From positions 1 to 64,000 of the forward strand of contig JADJTX010000035.1 in the NCBI GenBank assembly GCA_016710985.1: a DNA stretch of 64,000 nucleotides. The letters are read 5' to 3'. The position numbers and the translations under genes were made by a program. Every line of letters starts with the position of its first letter. The stretch's first letter is position 1. The notes below the pieces were generated by a model, which was not told where the DNA came from, did no database searches, and worked only from the letters and a program-made list of their open reading frames with translations. This DNA is from Ignavibacteria bacterium (GTDB taxonomy: Bacteria; Bacteroidota; Ignavibacteria; Tepidaquicellales; Tepidaquicellaceae). This document shows, piece after piece, positions 1 to 9,949 of the stretch.

Positions 1-29
1 GCTTGCCCGATAGTCTGAACCTCTGCCAT
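1..29 (-). CDS. Start of a probable CIS spike gene (VgrG/Pvc8-like), cut by the window edge
   Basis: Only the first nine codons are present; they read MAEVQTIGQ and begin 3 nt after the stop of the LysM hub gene. In contractile injection operons the gene after the LysM protein (Afp7/Pvc7) is normally the VgrG-like spike (Afp8/Pvc8). The product assignment is therefore positional inference; the nine residues alone prove nothing. Confidence 0.4.
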
Positions 30-32
30 TTC

Positions 33-715
33 TTATTTTTCTAATGATGGGAAATATATTTTTGTGCCTGGTTTAATTTTTCTAAAGCCAGTCTAATTTG
101 TTGAAAGAAGCTACCTGTATTAAATACTGCGCATCATCACAAGATCAATTTGGTAAATAAGATCCAGCCTGTCACTTTTCTTTCAAAATTCTTTCGTGCG
201 TAACATCGGGACTTGACTTATTTTCTAATCTTAAGACCAGTTCTTCATCAATGGTTCCTTTGAATCCGCATTTAGCTATTATTTCCAGAGGCGCACCTTC
301 AGTATTAAATAATTTGTATTCGATATCTAAAAGAAGTCAATACACCTTTAAAAAGTAATGTACCCCAGAATATTTTCAGATAAAAGGGACGGTGTATTTC
401 ACCCTGATATAACAAAACACGCTTTCTGAATTCATTGAGATGATCTGTAACAGTTTTAGATTTGTCGCTAGAGAGTAATTAAATTTTTGTAAAATAAGAA
501 ATCAAAATTTATTTCTGCGCAGGAATTTTATTAAATTTTAAAACAGGCATGGATCTGCCGGGTGCCTGAGTATCACAGAATTCAATTTTATGTCTTGTTG
601 TTATATGTCTCAGGATTAATAAAAGCATGAAAATGCCTTCTACTTTTTCAGTGAAAGCGGAATCCTTATAAGATTCAATACGCAGCTTTTCAAAATTTCC
701 TTTACCTTGAGTCAT
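33..715 (-). CDS. CIS baseplate/hub protein with C-terminal LysM domain (Afp7/Pvc7-like), frameshifted
   Basis: Read across several frames the product runs MTQGKGNFEKLRIESYKD... QAPGRSMPVLKFNKIPAQ... NFDFLFYKN ... FKGVLTSFDIEYKLFNTEG ... LENKSSPDVTHER ... QVASFNKLD ... KIKPGTKIYFPSLEK, then stop. This is the Afp7/Pvc7 pattern: a beta-rich N-terminal domain, the ENKSSPDVTH signature and a C-terminal LysM-like segment, about 225 residues. The family joins the tail tube to the spike in extracellular contractile injection systems. The start overlaps the upstream DUF5908 stop (ATGA-type overlap). At least five frame changes are needed (near 635, 590, 515, 325 and in 60-170). That is far more than mid-window genes need and fits poor consensus near a contig end, though a decayed gene cannot be excluded. 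Confidence 0.75.
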
Positions 716-880
716 CTTTCATTTTTTTGCTGAAGCATTCGGATTACTTTTTCCGTAACGTCTTTGGTAATTTCTTTTAAGTTTGCTGATTTCTTCCTTG
801 GCAAGTGCAGTAGTGCTGACTTCCTTATTCTTTTCACCAACAACTGCTTTTATAACAAGCTCTTTAACTTCGATCGGCAT
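712..880 (-). CDS. DUF5908 small CIS protein
   Basis: A 55-residue product starting MPIEVKELVIKAVV and ending EKVIRMLQQKNER once a one-base shift in the A-run near 775 is allowed. Without the shift it reads through to a different stop 2 nt further on. N-terminal PIEIKEL and C-terminal KVLxxLxxKxER patterns are those of DUF5908, short proteins found in CIS operons between tube and hub genes, exactly this position. No function is established that I can name. It sits 28 nt after the tube gene and overlaps the LysM hub gene start by a few bases, so it is co-transcribed and probably translationally coupled. Confidence 0.7.
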
Positions 881-908
881 AATAAATTTAAATTATTAAC
901 GTTAATAT

Positions 909-1340
909 TTAACGTACTTTTATAATATTAAAAACCGGTAGCTTAATTGATTCAATCACTATGGAATTTTCCTTGAGCATTAAAATTTGAAACGGGACCT
1001 TTCTTGGGAATGGCATTTACAACATACCAGATCTGAATTGACTCGTGCTTCTCATTCAGTAATTGAATGTTTATATTAACCGGCCGGAAAATAAAATTTT
1101 CCATAGCATCTTTGCACCATGAGATTATTTCCGAACCTATAAGAAGACCGCGCTTAAGATTATGTCCGAATAACGTGTGCGCTTAGGAAGTTGCCAGCTG
1201 AATCTGTTCTGACCGCCTTCCGTAAATGTCTCCATTTCCATTTTCCACATCGAGTCCGCTGATCTCCTGAAAGACGAAGTCATCCGAAACGGTTCGAATG
1301 AAACTAGAAAAATGAAATCCGACGGAGGGTATTCAAACAT
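909..1340 (-). CDS. CIS inner tube protein (T4 gp19-like), copy 1, frameshifted
   Basis: Product begins MFEYPPSDFIFLVSF and continues SMWKMEMETFTEGGQNRF, LPKRTRYSDIILSAVFL / KRGLLIGSEIISWCKDA, VNINIQLLNEKHESIQIW, NAIPKKGPVSNFNA and KENSIVIESIKLPVFNII. These blocks (EGGxNRFxxxLPKRTxY, KRGLLxxSxxxxWC, LLNExHE, W.V..A.P.K, FNAxxNSIxIExxxL) are the hallmark of gp19-type tail tube proteins of contractile injection systems. Length of about 143 residues is normal. Two indels (near 1145 and 965) split it. It starts 2 nt after the stop of the second tube gene. Tube hexamers stack inside the sheath and are expelled on contraction. Confidence 0.85.
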
Positions 1341-1342
1341 AA

Positions 1343-1772
1343 TTATTCATTTTGAATTGTTAATCCCTCATGTGCAAGCTCAAGGCTTTCGATTGCAAAT
1401 TCCCATTGCCGTCTGCTTTTAAATCGGTTGATGTAATTTTTGCAGGCCAGGCTTTTTCACTTTCCAGACGACCAAGGTCCGTGATTTTCGTTCAGAAGTG
1501 AAAGAGTAAGGTCACGCTCTTTCAATTGTATTCGGAAGCGACAGTATTAAACCATTGGTAAAATTGATTATCTCCTTTGAATGTACCCGCGCTTTAATGT
1601 AATGTTTGAAAATTTTCTCTGACCCGGCATTTAATTTTTGAATATTCCTTTACTTGCTCCGTCACGGTATTCTATTACTGGTGGAAATATCCAAACCTAT
1701 TGCTTTAGTGAACCCGATTTTGTTACCACCTACTCAATCTGAAATGAAATTTTGGAAGAGGATATCTGCCAC
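1343..1772 (-). CDS. CIS inner tube protein (gp19-like), copy 2 (Afp5-like), heavily frameshifted
   Basis: No open frame longer than about 30 codons survives, but the three frames together spell ADYPLPKFHFRLS, NKIGFTKAIGLDIST, VIEYRDGASKEYSKIK, RKFSNITLKRGTFKGDNQF, ERRDLTLSLLNENH, VWKVKKAWPAKITSTDLKAD and finally SLELAHEGLTIQNE before a TAA. These match conserved gp19 tube blocks (VIEYRDGxS, KRGTFKGDN, LLNENHxP, STDLKADGN, ESxELAHEGL) in the right order. The start shown is a GTG, or an ATG misread as GTG. CIS loci typically carry two or more tube paralogues, one capping the baseplate side. Six or more indels in 430 nt point to sequence error or decay. Confidence 0.7.
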
Positions 1773-1775
1773 TGA

Positions 1776-1860
1776 TTTGATAATTTAGATTTTGATTTAG
1801 ATTTTAATTAATATTTCATAATTTGTAATTCATAATTCATAATTCATAATTCGTAATTGA
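1776..1860 (-). repeat. Short AT-rich tandem repeat in the tube-sheath spacer
   Basis: The spacer after the sheath stop consists, in sense orientation, of repeated units of the kind AATTATG/AATTACG followed by TAAATC/TAAAATC-type units. It is one of the spacer repeat families; a close relative lies at 58178-58277. Confidence 0.75.
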
Positions 1861-1861
1861 T

Positions 1862-3538
1862 TTAACTCTCCTGCATCTTATGCATAAATCTCAAAATAAT
1901 AAATTCAGCTAGGACTGCAGCCATTCCGATTTCGACTATTAGTCTTCCTTCAAGAATGTCCTGGGCGGTCATTGTTTGTCCAAGCCCGCATCTTACATAA
2001 AACGCATGTTCGGGCTTTGCACCTGCGAGTGCGCCTTGTCTCCATAATACTGTCAGATAGTTCTCAAGCATGGCTCGAATTTTTACCCAGGTGTTTGCAT
2101 CATTTGGTTCAAATACAAATTGAAAGCATGCTTTTTTAGCTGACTCTTCAACCATATTAAAAAATCTGCGAACACTAATGTAACGCCATTCATTATCATT
2201 ACCTGCCAATGTTCTTGCACCAAAGACTAAAGTACCTTTACCTGTGAATGAACGAATAGCATTTATTGATTTTCCGGAATCTACGTTGACATTTAATGCA
2301 TCTAATTCAGGTTTAGAAAAAGTCACCGTAGGCGCAATAACATTGTTGAGACTAACGTTAGCTGGAGCCTTCCATACACCTCTTGTTCTGTCGGTAGTGG
2401 CATATACACCTGCTATTGCACCGCTTGGCGGCATATCGTCATACTATCAGCAGCACCTTGTAATATAGTGTTGTAAACAGAAAACGAAAGCTTTAATGAG
2501 TCATCAAATGTTTTTGCATAATTAGATGCGCTACCTGATATTAGTTCGATATAAGATTTATTTACATTTTCGAATAAAGGCAATAACGCATTGAATGTCT
2601 GCGTTCTACCGGCTTCATTATCACTTGTAATGAGAGAAGTCGCACCAGCTCCCACGACTCCTGCCCAGTTTGCATGTGTAAATGTAGTCGTCGCTAAACT
2701 GGTTGTTGGAGTATATCCGGTAATTTCTGCTCCGGCTTCAGTTTCTAATCCCACTATGTTCATATAAGATGGGGCAAATTTGGATAAAACTGCAGCTCTT
2801 ACATCTGCTTTTAATCCGTCAAATGTCAGAACAGCTGGATTGCTATCAGTTATAAAATTATCTATCCGCGAAGCAATATCATATAAATATTGAAAAATAT
2901 TTTTCAGGTTGGTGTTATTATTACTGGTATTAAATGCAGATATTAAGGTATTAATCCTGTCTCTGAAATTTCCATTTGGCGGACTTAACAATATTGTTTT
3001 CTGTGATGTTTTTCAAATCGGCATAAGATTTATCAACTTTATCAATACTCTCCAGCACCGTTGCATCAGTTGATAACCCTGCGAGTGGTGTAGGTATACC
3101 CGAGCGTTCAATGACATCTTTTACATCAGTGTATTTTATAGTTTTGGGAAGATTTACTTTTAGCCATGGTGTATAGGCGGTTCCATAGTTCAGATCATTG
3201 ATACCAACGTTAGTCCTGAATTCGGAGCCAAAAGGATCATTCTCTTTTAAATCAAAAATTCCAACTCTGTCCTGTAGGTCACGGCATTGCATAAGTGCTG
3301 CGACCTGAACGTTTGCTACTTTAATTGCATCCATTGTAACTGCGTCCGGAAATAAGATCATAGTCGGTTCATCTTCTTTTGACAATGCCGTAATCCCTGT
3401 TTCAAAAGCAGGCTGATCAATAGTGTCATTATAGTTTCCCACAGATACAATATAACAGTCTCCTCCTCCATTAGCATAAAACATTCTCAGACTGTCATAC
3501 ATAAAAGTTTTAATGGCACTTTCATTAATTTGTGACAT
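1862..3538 (-). CDS. CIS tail sheath protein lacking the usual N-terminal region, frameshifted
   Basis: Joined across two one-base shifts (near 2975 and 2430) the product is about 558 residues. It shows the sheath core block SLRMFYANGGGDCYIVSVG near the start, a central variable insertion, the conserved PPSGAIAGVYATTDRTRGVW block, and a C-terminus of sheath type (GARTLAGNDNEWRYISVRR, FEPNDANTW, ending FIILRFMHKMQES). Sheath subunits polymerise around the tube and contract. The ATG at 3538 is the only plausible start, 19 nt after the previous stop, yet family members usually have roughly 100-130 residues before the YANGGG block, including a TPGVYVEE-type strand used in subunit linkage. That stretch is missing here: either a real short paralogue or a deletion in the assembly. 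Confidence 0.85.
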
Positions 3539-3557
3539 AATTTTTTTGTTTAATTTT

Positions 3558-4709
3558 TTAATAATTCAAAAATATTTCTGATAAAAAGATCTTTGTACTT
3601 ACATCCGGCTTAATGTATGAAGACGCACATTTTAATTTCTCATTAGGTGATCCTCCCGGAGTCCAGTTGAAATTCTGAATCGGCTTTGCCAGTAAAGGGA
3701 CAGGAGTATTGGAAGTAAATTCATTTCCGTTCTTTGTGAATGTGAAATTTCCATTCGGGTCTGTTATAGAGGTCACAGCATTGTTTTGAGAAATATATTT
3801 CCAGGTTGTAATCCTGTTCTTGAACCGGATGACATAACTTACTTCCTGCACAATCCCGCCTGACAGCATTGAATAATTTGATGCCGGAGGCAGATCAAAA
3901 AAAAGATCAATGACTCCGAAAATGTTATCTCTGAAATCAAATGTGTCATTTGAAATTACAAATTTTTGTACCGGGACAACATCCTGCCAGTAATTTACAT
4001 CCGCAACAGGCACTTCATTTCCTCTTTCAATAAACTTTATTGCTTTGTGTAATTGTAAATCGTCATCACTGAAAAATATCTCACCTGCATAAATGTCTCT
4101 ATGATTACTTTTATCATATTTGCTTATGCTGATAAAATCTTTGCCGATCAAATCTTCCTGCGTTGTATAACGCAAAGAAGGCGCCTCATTAAAAGAATCA
4201 GTATCACTTAAATCCGGAGAGACACCTCCCGGTATGAATTTCCTTGCAAGGAGGAACATATTGTATGGCTTCAAACATATCGGTTCCGTTAAAAACCAGT
4301 GAACCAACTTCATATTCTTTATTGACAGAATAATCCTGCAATACTGAACTTAAGTACAAAGTACCGCTATTTATGTCTTCATTTCCGGCATGATTAGTAA
4401 AATAATAAATTTCATTTTTTGAGTTAAACATTTTCAAAGCCGTAATGTTTTTAAAGGAAGGGTTTTTTATTTTTAAAAAAAATCTAAAGGATGTATTATC
4501 ATCAATTGTAATAAAAGGTTTGCCGGTCCCATCAACTTCCGCCAGCGCAATGAATTTATTGCTGAATATCTTGTATAAAATTCTATTTCCGCTGAATATT
4601 TTTTTGTGTTCTCCGTAGGAATTATTTCAATATCATTAAAAGCTTCCTGCTGATTATAGTAGTCATGCTGCAGCTCGACAGAAAATAATGTTTTATATTT
4701 TATTTCCAT
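3558..4709 (-). CDS. CIS-associated conserved protein of unknown function, frameshifted
   Basis: Starts MEIKYKTLFSVELQHDYYN and reads through two indels (A-run near 4590 and near 4250) to SEIFLNY, about 380 residues. I verified the join by translating across: the segment from RILYKIFSNKFIALAEVDG to NITALKMFNSKNEIYYFTN is open in one frame and links the N- and C-terminal parts. The opening YKTLFSxELxHDYY resembles a protein commonly found beside DUF4255 and sheath genes in Bacteroidota-type CIS loci; I know no assigned function. No signal peptide or membrane segment. Its ATG overlaps the stop of DUF4255 (TAATG), so it is translationally coupled. Confidence 0.6.
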
Positions 4710-5283
4710 TAATGCGTATAGTCTTTGGTGTCTAAATGAATTTCTTTAATCAGTTCTCCTTCGGCATCAATTAAGCCTTCGTCTATAGTGACCATACGGA
4801 TCTTATAAACTACAGACGGTAAATATTTTCCCCTAAAATTCCCCACAGATGATTAACCTGTTCAAAGTTCAGGCTGTATAAATCAAGAATTAGCTTATCA
4901 ATGCCTAAATCCAGTGAAGGAGAGTTCTCATGTGTAAAGACATTTTTGAATTGGAAAAACTGTATGACTGATGAAAGTTGTCTCAAAGCTCCGAAATAAT
5001 CATCTTTCTTATTCACAACAAACAGGCAATACAAATTCAGATTTACTTTCGGATTTTTATAGACAACTCTGTTATCAATTTTTACGAAATTTTCAGGACT
5101 TCGGGATATCCGGTCTTCCTCTATATTTATAAGAGTGAGGAAAATATTATTCTCCTGATTTGCACTATCGGCTATCTTAACGGCATCCGCTAATACCACT
5201 AAATCTTTAGGCGTTGGATTAAGCTTTTGATTCAGATATTTATTAATCTCATCCATAATAAACTTAAAAGAAATATCTATCAT
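4709..5283 (-). CDS. DUF4255 protein, CIS tube/sheath terminator (Pvc16/Afp16-like), one frameshift
   Basis: First gene of the visible CIS operon. Product begins MIDISFKFIMDEINKYLNQ and holds the DUF4255 features: an N-terminal helix, NNIFLTLINIEEDRISRSP, the PKVNLNLYCLFV strand, ALRQLSSVIQFFQ and FEQVNHLWGILG. After a missing G in the GGGG run near 4846 it continues KYLPSVVYKIRMVTID to a TAA that overlaps the next ATG, giving about 191 residues, normal for the family. DUF4255 proteins cap the distal end of the tube and sheath. 355 nt without a gene lie upstream and should hold the operon promoter. Confidence 0.85.
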
Positions 5284-5638
5284 ACAATTCTTTAAAGATT
5301 TTCGAAATAAATATTTTTTGTAGCTGAAGCCGGATAAGAACTTTAAAAAAATTCTAAATGATGATAATTAGTTGATCCTGAAATGATAGGAATGTGAGCA
5401 GTTCCAATATTATATTCTGAAAGGTATTCAATGTATTAATTCAATGTTTCCTTGGTTGTGAAAAAATTTTGTCAGTAAAAAAATATTACTATGGTTTAAA
5501 ATGAGTTTAACGTAATTATAAAAAATTTATTTATCAATATAGAAATGTAATATTTTGGTTCGGGAGTTTATTCATTAACCCGGAACAGACAGAACAGGTC
5601 GTTACATTTGAAGAAAAGCAACTGCCAGAATTTTGTTT
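5284..5638. other. Intergenic stretch upstream of the CIS operon
   Basis: About 355 nt of AT-rich sequence between the SpoU methyltransferase stop and the DUF4255 start, both genes on the minus strand. I see no coding potential, RNA gene or clear terminator; a promoter for the CIS operon is expected here, but I cannot point to one with confidence. Confidence 0.5.
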
Positions 5639-6192
5639 CTATACAACATTCAGCTTCCTCACCATCTCATATACAGCCACTCCATACGCCACTGAAACAT
5701 TCAGCGACTGCTTCATACCAAGCATTGGCAGCTCGAATGAAGTATCTGCCAATTCTATAATTTCTTTTGAAACTCCGGAAATTTCGTTTCCCAATACAAG
5801 ACAAACAGGGAAATCAAGTTTATCTATATTCCAGATGTAATTTTTTTTATCTGTAATTTCAAGAACTGCAATTTTGATTTTATCTTCCTTTAACTTTTAA
5901 CAACTTCAACCGGATCTTTGTGATATTCCCAAGGCACAGTTTCAGTTGATCCCAGAGCAACTTTTTCTATTTCCTTTCTGGGAGGATATGGCGTGTATCC
6001 GGTGAGATATAATTTTTCTATAAATGCAGCATCCGATGTCCTGAAAATTGCTCCGACATTAAAGATGCTTCTTATATTATCACATAAAACATAAATAGGA
6101 TTTCGTGTATAGTTATTAATTTCTTCAGGCTTCTTTCTGTCTTTTTCAATTTCAGAATGTGAAAGTTTTCGCATTTTAAATGAGTAATTCAA
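5639..6192 (-). CDS. SpoU/TrmH-family RNA 2'-O-methyltransferase, one frameshift
   Basis: The N-terminal part carries the SpoU block NIRSIFNVGAIFRTSDAA. After a missing A in the A-run near 5895 (KK at the junction) the rest reads FPVCLVLGNEISGVSKEII and PMLGMKQSLNVSVAYGVAV, the SAM-binding trefoil-knot motifs 2 and 3. Total of about 185 residues is typical of the short stand-alone members. These enzymes methylate a ribose 2'-OH in tRNA or rRNA; the exact target cannot be read from sequence. The start could be MRKLSHSE six codons downstream (6174) instead of MNYSFK. Confidence 0.85.
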
Positions 6193-6254
6193 TAAATAAC
6201 TTATTCAGGTTTTAAAGTTAATTAACATAATAAGATAAACAATTCATAAATACT

Positions 6255-8257
6255 ATGACTGAGGCAGCTGAAATTTTAAATGAGATAGAAAATTTTTTTT
6301 CCGAAGAAGGAATACTTGCAAAACATTATGAAAACTATGAGTACAGAGTTCAGCAGGAAGAAATGGCTGAAAAGATCCTGGAGACTTTAGAGAACAGATT
6401 ACACGTGTTCATTGAAGCGCCGACAGGCATAGGTAAAAGTTTTGCATATCTCGTCCCTGCTATTTATTATGCAAAGAAAAACCAGAAGAAAGTAATTGTA
6501 TCAACATACACAATAAATTTACAGGAACAGTTAATAAACAAAGATATTCCCTTCCTACAGAAAGTTCTTCCGGTTCAATTCAAAGCAAAATTACTCAAAG
6601 GGAGAAATAATTATCTTTGCCCGAAGAGACTTATGCGGGCAATGGAATCTTCCAACACTCTTTTGAAACCGATGAACAGCATAATCTCGAACTGCTTTAT
6701 CAATGGTCGAAGAGAACAAAAAGACGGAACACGTTCTGACATTGATTTTGCAATCAATGAGAATGTCTGGAATTCAGTTTGTTCCGAAAGAGGCATCTGT
6801 ACTCAGAAGACCTGCGGAGGAGATGATTCAAGATGTTTTTTCAAAAAGCAAAGAAGGAACTGACTGACTCTGATGTGATAATTGTAAATCATCATTTGTT
6901 CTTTACACTCTTCGACGGCATTTCAGAAGACAAGGACGGATATTTATACCGGGATGATTTTGTGATCTTTGATGAAGGACACACTGTCGAGCAGGTAGCA
7001 ACTGACCATATTGCGCCTTCTCTTTCGAGAGAAATGGTAAAGTACCATCTTCTCAAGCTTTACAATCATCAGAAGAAGAAAGGATTTTTACTGACACTTC
7101 CTTCTCTTCACATACAGGCGATCATTCAGACTCTGCATGATCTGAATCAGATGTTTTTTTACAGGTTAAAGGAAAATTTATTTTCATTGAATAAGGGAAA
7201 ACCTGCCGGTCTGACTTCAAGAGTATATGAAAAGAATGTAGAAGAAAATATTATTAAACCCGAACTGGATAACCTTCTTAAAAATCTTCGTTCTTTAAGA
7301 CCTGCCTGCAGGGATGAAGAGCAGGAAAATGAGCTGAATGAGTTTATAATAAGATTCTCGGAGATAAATTACATACTTGATGATTTCCTGAATCAAAGAA
7401 AAAATGAAAAGGGAAATGATTTTGTTTACTGGGCGGAATTATCTTCACAAAAACCCGAATCAAATGTAAGCATTTGTTCTTCGCCGGTTGACATTTCCGA
7501 TTACTTCAGACGAAACATATTCCGTCCGAACAATTCTACGATCTTTACAAGCGCAACACTGACTATAAATAATAATTTTGAATATTTTAAAAACCGTCTT
7601 GGCGGTGAGAGTGTAAATGAATTTAAATTAAGTTCCCCTTTTGATTTCTACCGACAGGTGAAAATATACATACCGAAAGATATTCCGACTCCTTCCAAAG
7701 AAACAAATTTGATCTATGAAGAGAAGTTAAAAGACTGGATACATTATTTTATTAAAATGACAAACGGGAAAGCTCTGGTTCTTTTTACAAATTCTTTTTT
7801 ATTGAAAAATATCGGAAAAAAATTAAAGGAAACTCTTGCAGCGGATGAAATCGAATTACTGATGCAGGGGTCCGGAGTTTCAAGAAGTTTGCTGTTAAAG
7901 CATTTTCAAAGTGACGTAAGTTCAGTGTTATTCGGGCTCGACAGCTTCTGGATGGGAGTAGATGTTCCGGGTGATGCTCTAAGCAATCTGATTATTACCC
8001 GCCTGCCGTTTCAGGTTCCTTCACATCCGGTAGTTCAGGCAAAGATGGAATTCATTGAACAAAAGGGAGGAAACAGTTTTTTTGAATATTCATTACCCGA
8101 AGCCATTTTAAAATTCCGTCAGGGAATCGGGAGACTGATAAGGCACAAAACTGATAAAGGGATCATAGCGATATTAGACAACAGGATAATTACTAAAACT
8201 TACGGTAAATATTTTCTGAATTCTATTGATGAGTGTGAAGTGGAGATAGTTGAATAG
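6255..8257 (+). CDS. DinG/XPD-family ATP-dependent DNA helicase, one frameshift
   Basis: Two open segments join at a T-run near 6838 to give about 667 residues. Walker A is EAPTGIGKS (residues 54-62), motif II is FDEGH, and C-terminal motifs are SFWMGVDVPGD and FRQGIGRLIR. Cysteines at about 122, 176, 182, 187 and 194 fit the iron-sulfur cluster of the XPD/DinG group. These 5'-3' superfamily 2 helicases unwind DNA, for example at R-loops or damaged forks. The preceding gene is divergent, so transcription probably starts in 6193-6254. The downstream spacer is full of 9-bp repeats that begin right after the stop codon. Confidence 0.88.
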
Positions 8258-8445
8258 TTCGTTAAGTTCATTAAGTTCATTAAGTTTGTTGAGTTTGTTG
8301 AGTTTGTTGAGTTTGTTGAGTTCGTTGAGTTTGTTAAGTTTGTTAAGTTTGTTAAGTTTGTTAAGTTTGAGTTCATAATATTCGTTAAGTTCATCTTATG
8401 AATCTTACAAATCTTATAAATCTTATAAATCTTATGAATCATTAT
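8258..8445 (+). repeat. Two adjacent 9-bp tandem repeat tracts (GTTAAGTTT and AATCTTATA types)
   Basis: Directly after the helicase stop, about fifteen 9-bp units vary around GTT(A/G)AGTT(T/C) up to about 8394. Then five or so units vary around AATCTTA(T/C)(A/G) to about 8440. The second unit recurs at 47172-47223 and the first, inverted, at 32532-32585. Apparent minus-strand coding here (poly Thr-Asn) is only the repeat read through. Confidence 0.9.
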
Positions 8446-8508
8446 CATTTCATCTAGTTTCACTTTTAGTTATTTTATTAAAAAATCAGAAGCACAAGCA
8501 CCTATAAT

Positions 8509-9948
8509 ATGGAAAATCTAAAACCCGAAGCATTATCTCCAAACAATCAGCAAAACGGCACGTCTAAAAAAGAAATAGAATATACAAAAAATCTTTACGA
8601 AGATGCGAGGTCCTGCGCAGTAAAGATTCTCTGCCGCTGCGAGAGAACAGACTCTTACCTTGAAAAACTTATTGATGCAGAACTTAAGAATGATAATCTT
8701 AATGATTTTGATAAAGCCCTTTTAAATGAAATCGCTCACGGAGTGATCCGCTGGATGAGACGTCTTGACTGGTTCTTAAACGGATTCTACAGAGGTAATT
8801 ATGAAAAGTGTTTGCCGGAAGTCCGCAATGCAATGCGTGTAGCGCTCTATCAGATACTCTTCTTAAACAAAATCCCTTATTCTGCCGCTGTCAATGAAGC
8901 AGTGGAATTTATCAAAAGAATTCACGGAGAAAAGCACGCGGGTGTTGTAAACGGTTTATTGCGGACCATAATAAGGACACTTGATAATCTAGTCTGGCCG
9001 ACAAGGGAAATCGATGAAGTAAATTATCTCGGCATCATACAATCCCATCCAAACTGGATGGTGAAAAGATGGATCAACAGATTTGGATTCGATAATGCCG
9101 TTAAGCTTTGCGAGGAAAATAACAAGCGTCCTGTCATGTCTCTGCGTGTCAACAGCCTGAAAATTTCAAACGGGGATTTCGAAAATTATTTAAAGGAAAA
9201 GAATCTGTATTACCGTAATGGAAACTTTCTTGATAATTTTTTTACAACGAAGACAATGTCCAAGATCTATACCGATGAGTTGTGTAAACTTGGATTTTTT
9301 TCTATACAGGATGAAAGTGCCGGGCTCGTTTCCAATTTATTGGATCCGAAACCCGAAGAATTGATTCTTGATGTTTGTTCAGCACCGGGGGGAAAGACTT
9401 CACATATTTCTGAATTAATGAAAAATGAGGGAACAGTAATAGCGGTTGAAAAATATTTATCCCGGCTTGAAGTAATGAACAAGAATCTTGAGAGACTCGG
9501 TGTAAAAAATGTCAGATCAATTCATGATGACATATGTGAGCCCAGGACAAAGGATCTGATGGAAAATTTAATAGGTAAAGCTGATAAAATTCTTGTAGAT
9601 GCACCATGTTCGGGATTAGGCGTCCTTTCAAAAAAACCTGATATAAAATGGAAGCGGGAGCTTAAAGACATTGGTAATTTACAGAACCTGCAGAATGAAA
9701 TCCTTGAAAATTCATTAAAGTATTTAAAACCGGGAGGAGTAATAGTGTACAGCACATGCACCACTGAAGCCGAAGAGAACTATGAAGTTGTAAAAACATT
9801 TTTAACAAATCATCCGGAGTTTTCCATTGATGATGCAGGAAAGTTTGTAAGTGAAAAGGCAGTAAATAAAGAAGGATGCATAGAATTATTTCCTTACATC
9901 CATAATACAGACGGTGCATTCTCAGTGAGACTTATAAGAAATAACTGA
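8509..9948 (+). CDS. rsmB: 16S rRNA m5C967 methyltransferase RsmB
   Basis: 479 residues. Residues about 30-170 form the NusB-like RNA-binding domain (CAVKILCRCERTDSYLEKLI, FDKALLNEIAHGVIRW, VALYQILFLNKIPYSAAVNEAV). The C-terminal half is the SAM-dependent m5C methyltransferase: LDVCSAPGGKTSH (SAM binding), VDAPCSGLGVLSKKPDIKW with one catalytic Cys, and YSTCTTEAEEN with the other. A low-complexity 25-residue N-terminal extension precedes the NusB domain. Intact. It converges tail to tail with phoH, 1 nt apart. Confidence 0.95.
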   Translation: MENLKPEALSPNNQQNGTSKKEIEYTKNLYEDARSCAVKILCRCERTDSYLEKLIDAELKNDNLNDFDKALLNEIAHGVIRWMRRLDWFLNGFYRGNYEKCLPEVRNAMRVALYQILFLNKIPYSAAVNEAVEFIKRIHGEKHAGVVNGLLRTIIRTLDNLVWPTREIDEVNYLGIIQSHPNWMVKRWINRFGFDNAVKLCEENNKRPVMSLRVNSLKISNGDFENYLKEKNLYYRNGNFLDNFFTTKTMSKIYTDELCKLGFFSIQDESAGLVSNLLDPKPEELILDVCSAPGGKTSHISELMKNEGTVIAVEKYLSRLEVMNKNLERLGVKNVRSIHDDICEPRTKDLMENLIGKADKILVDAPCSGLGVLSKKPDIKWKRELKDIGNLQNLQNEILENSLKYLKPGGVIVYSTCTTEAEENYEVVKTFLTNHPEFSIDDAGKFVSEKAVNKEGCIELFPYIHNTDGAFSVRLIRNN

Positions 9949-9949
9949 T

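Noticed and set aside
1..5283. A complete prophage
   Set aside because: No capsid, portal, terminase or integrase genes are seen; DUF4255 and DUF5908 are CIS-type markers.
8200..8463. Minus-strand open frame encoding Asn-Leu-Thr-rich protein
   Set aside because: It is the 9-bp repeat tract read on the wrong strand; 9-bp units keep any frame open. No family features.
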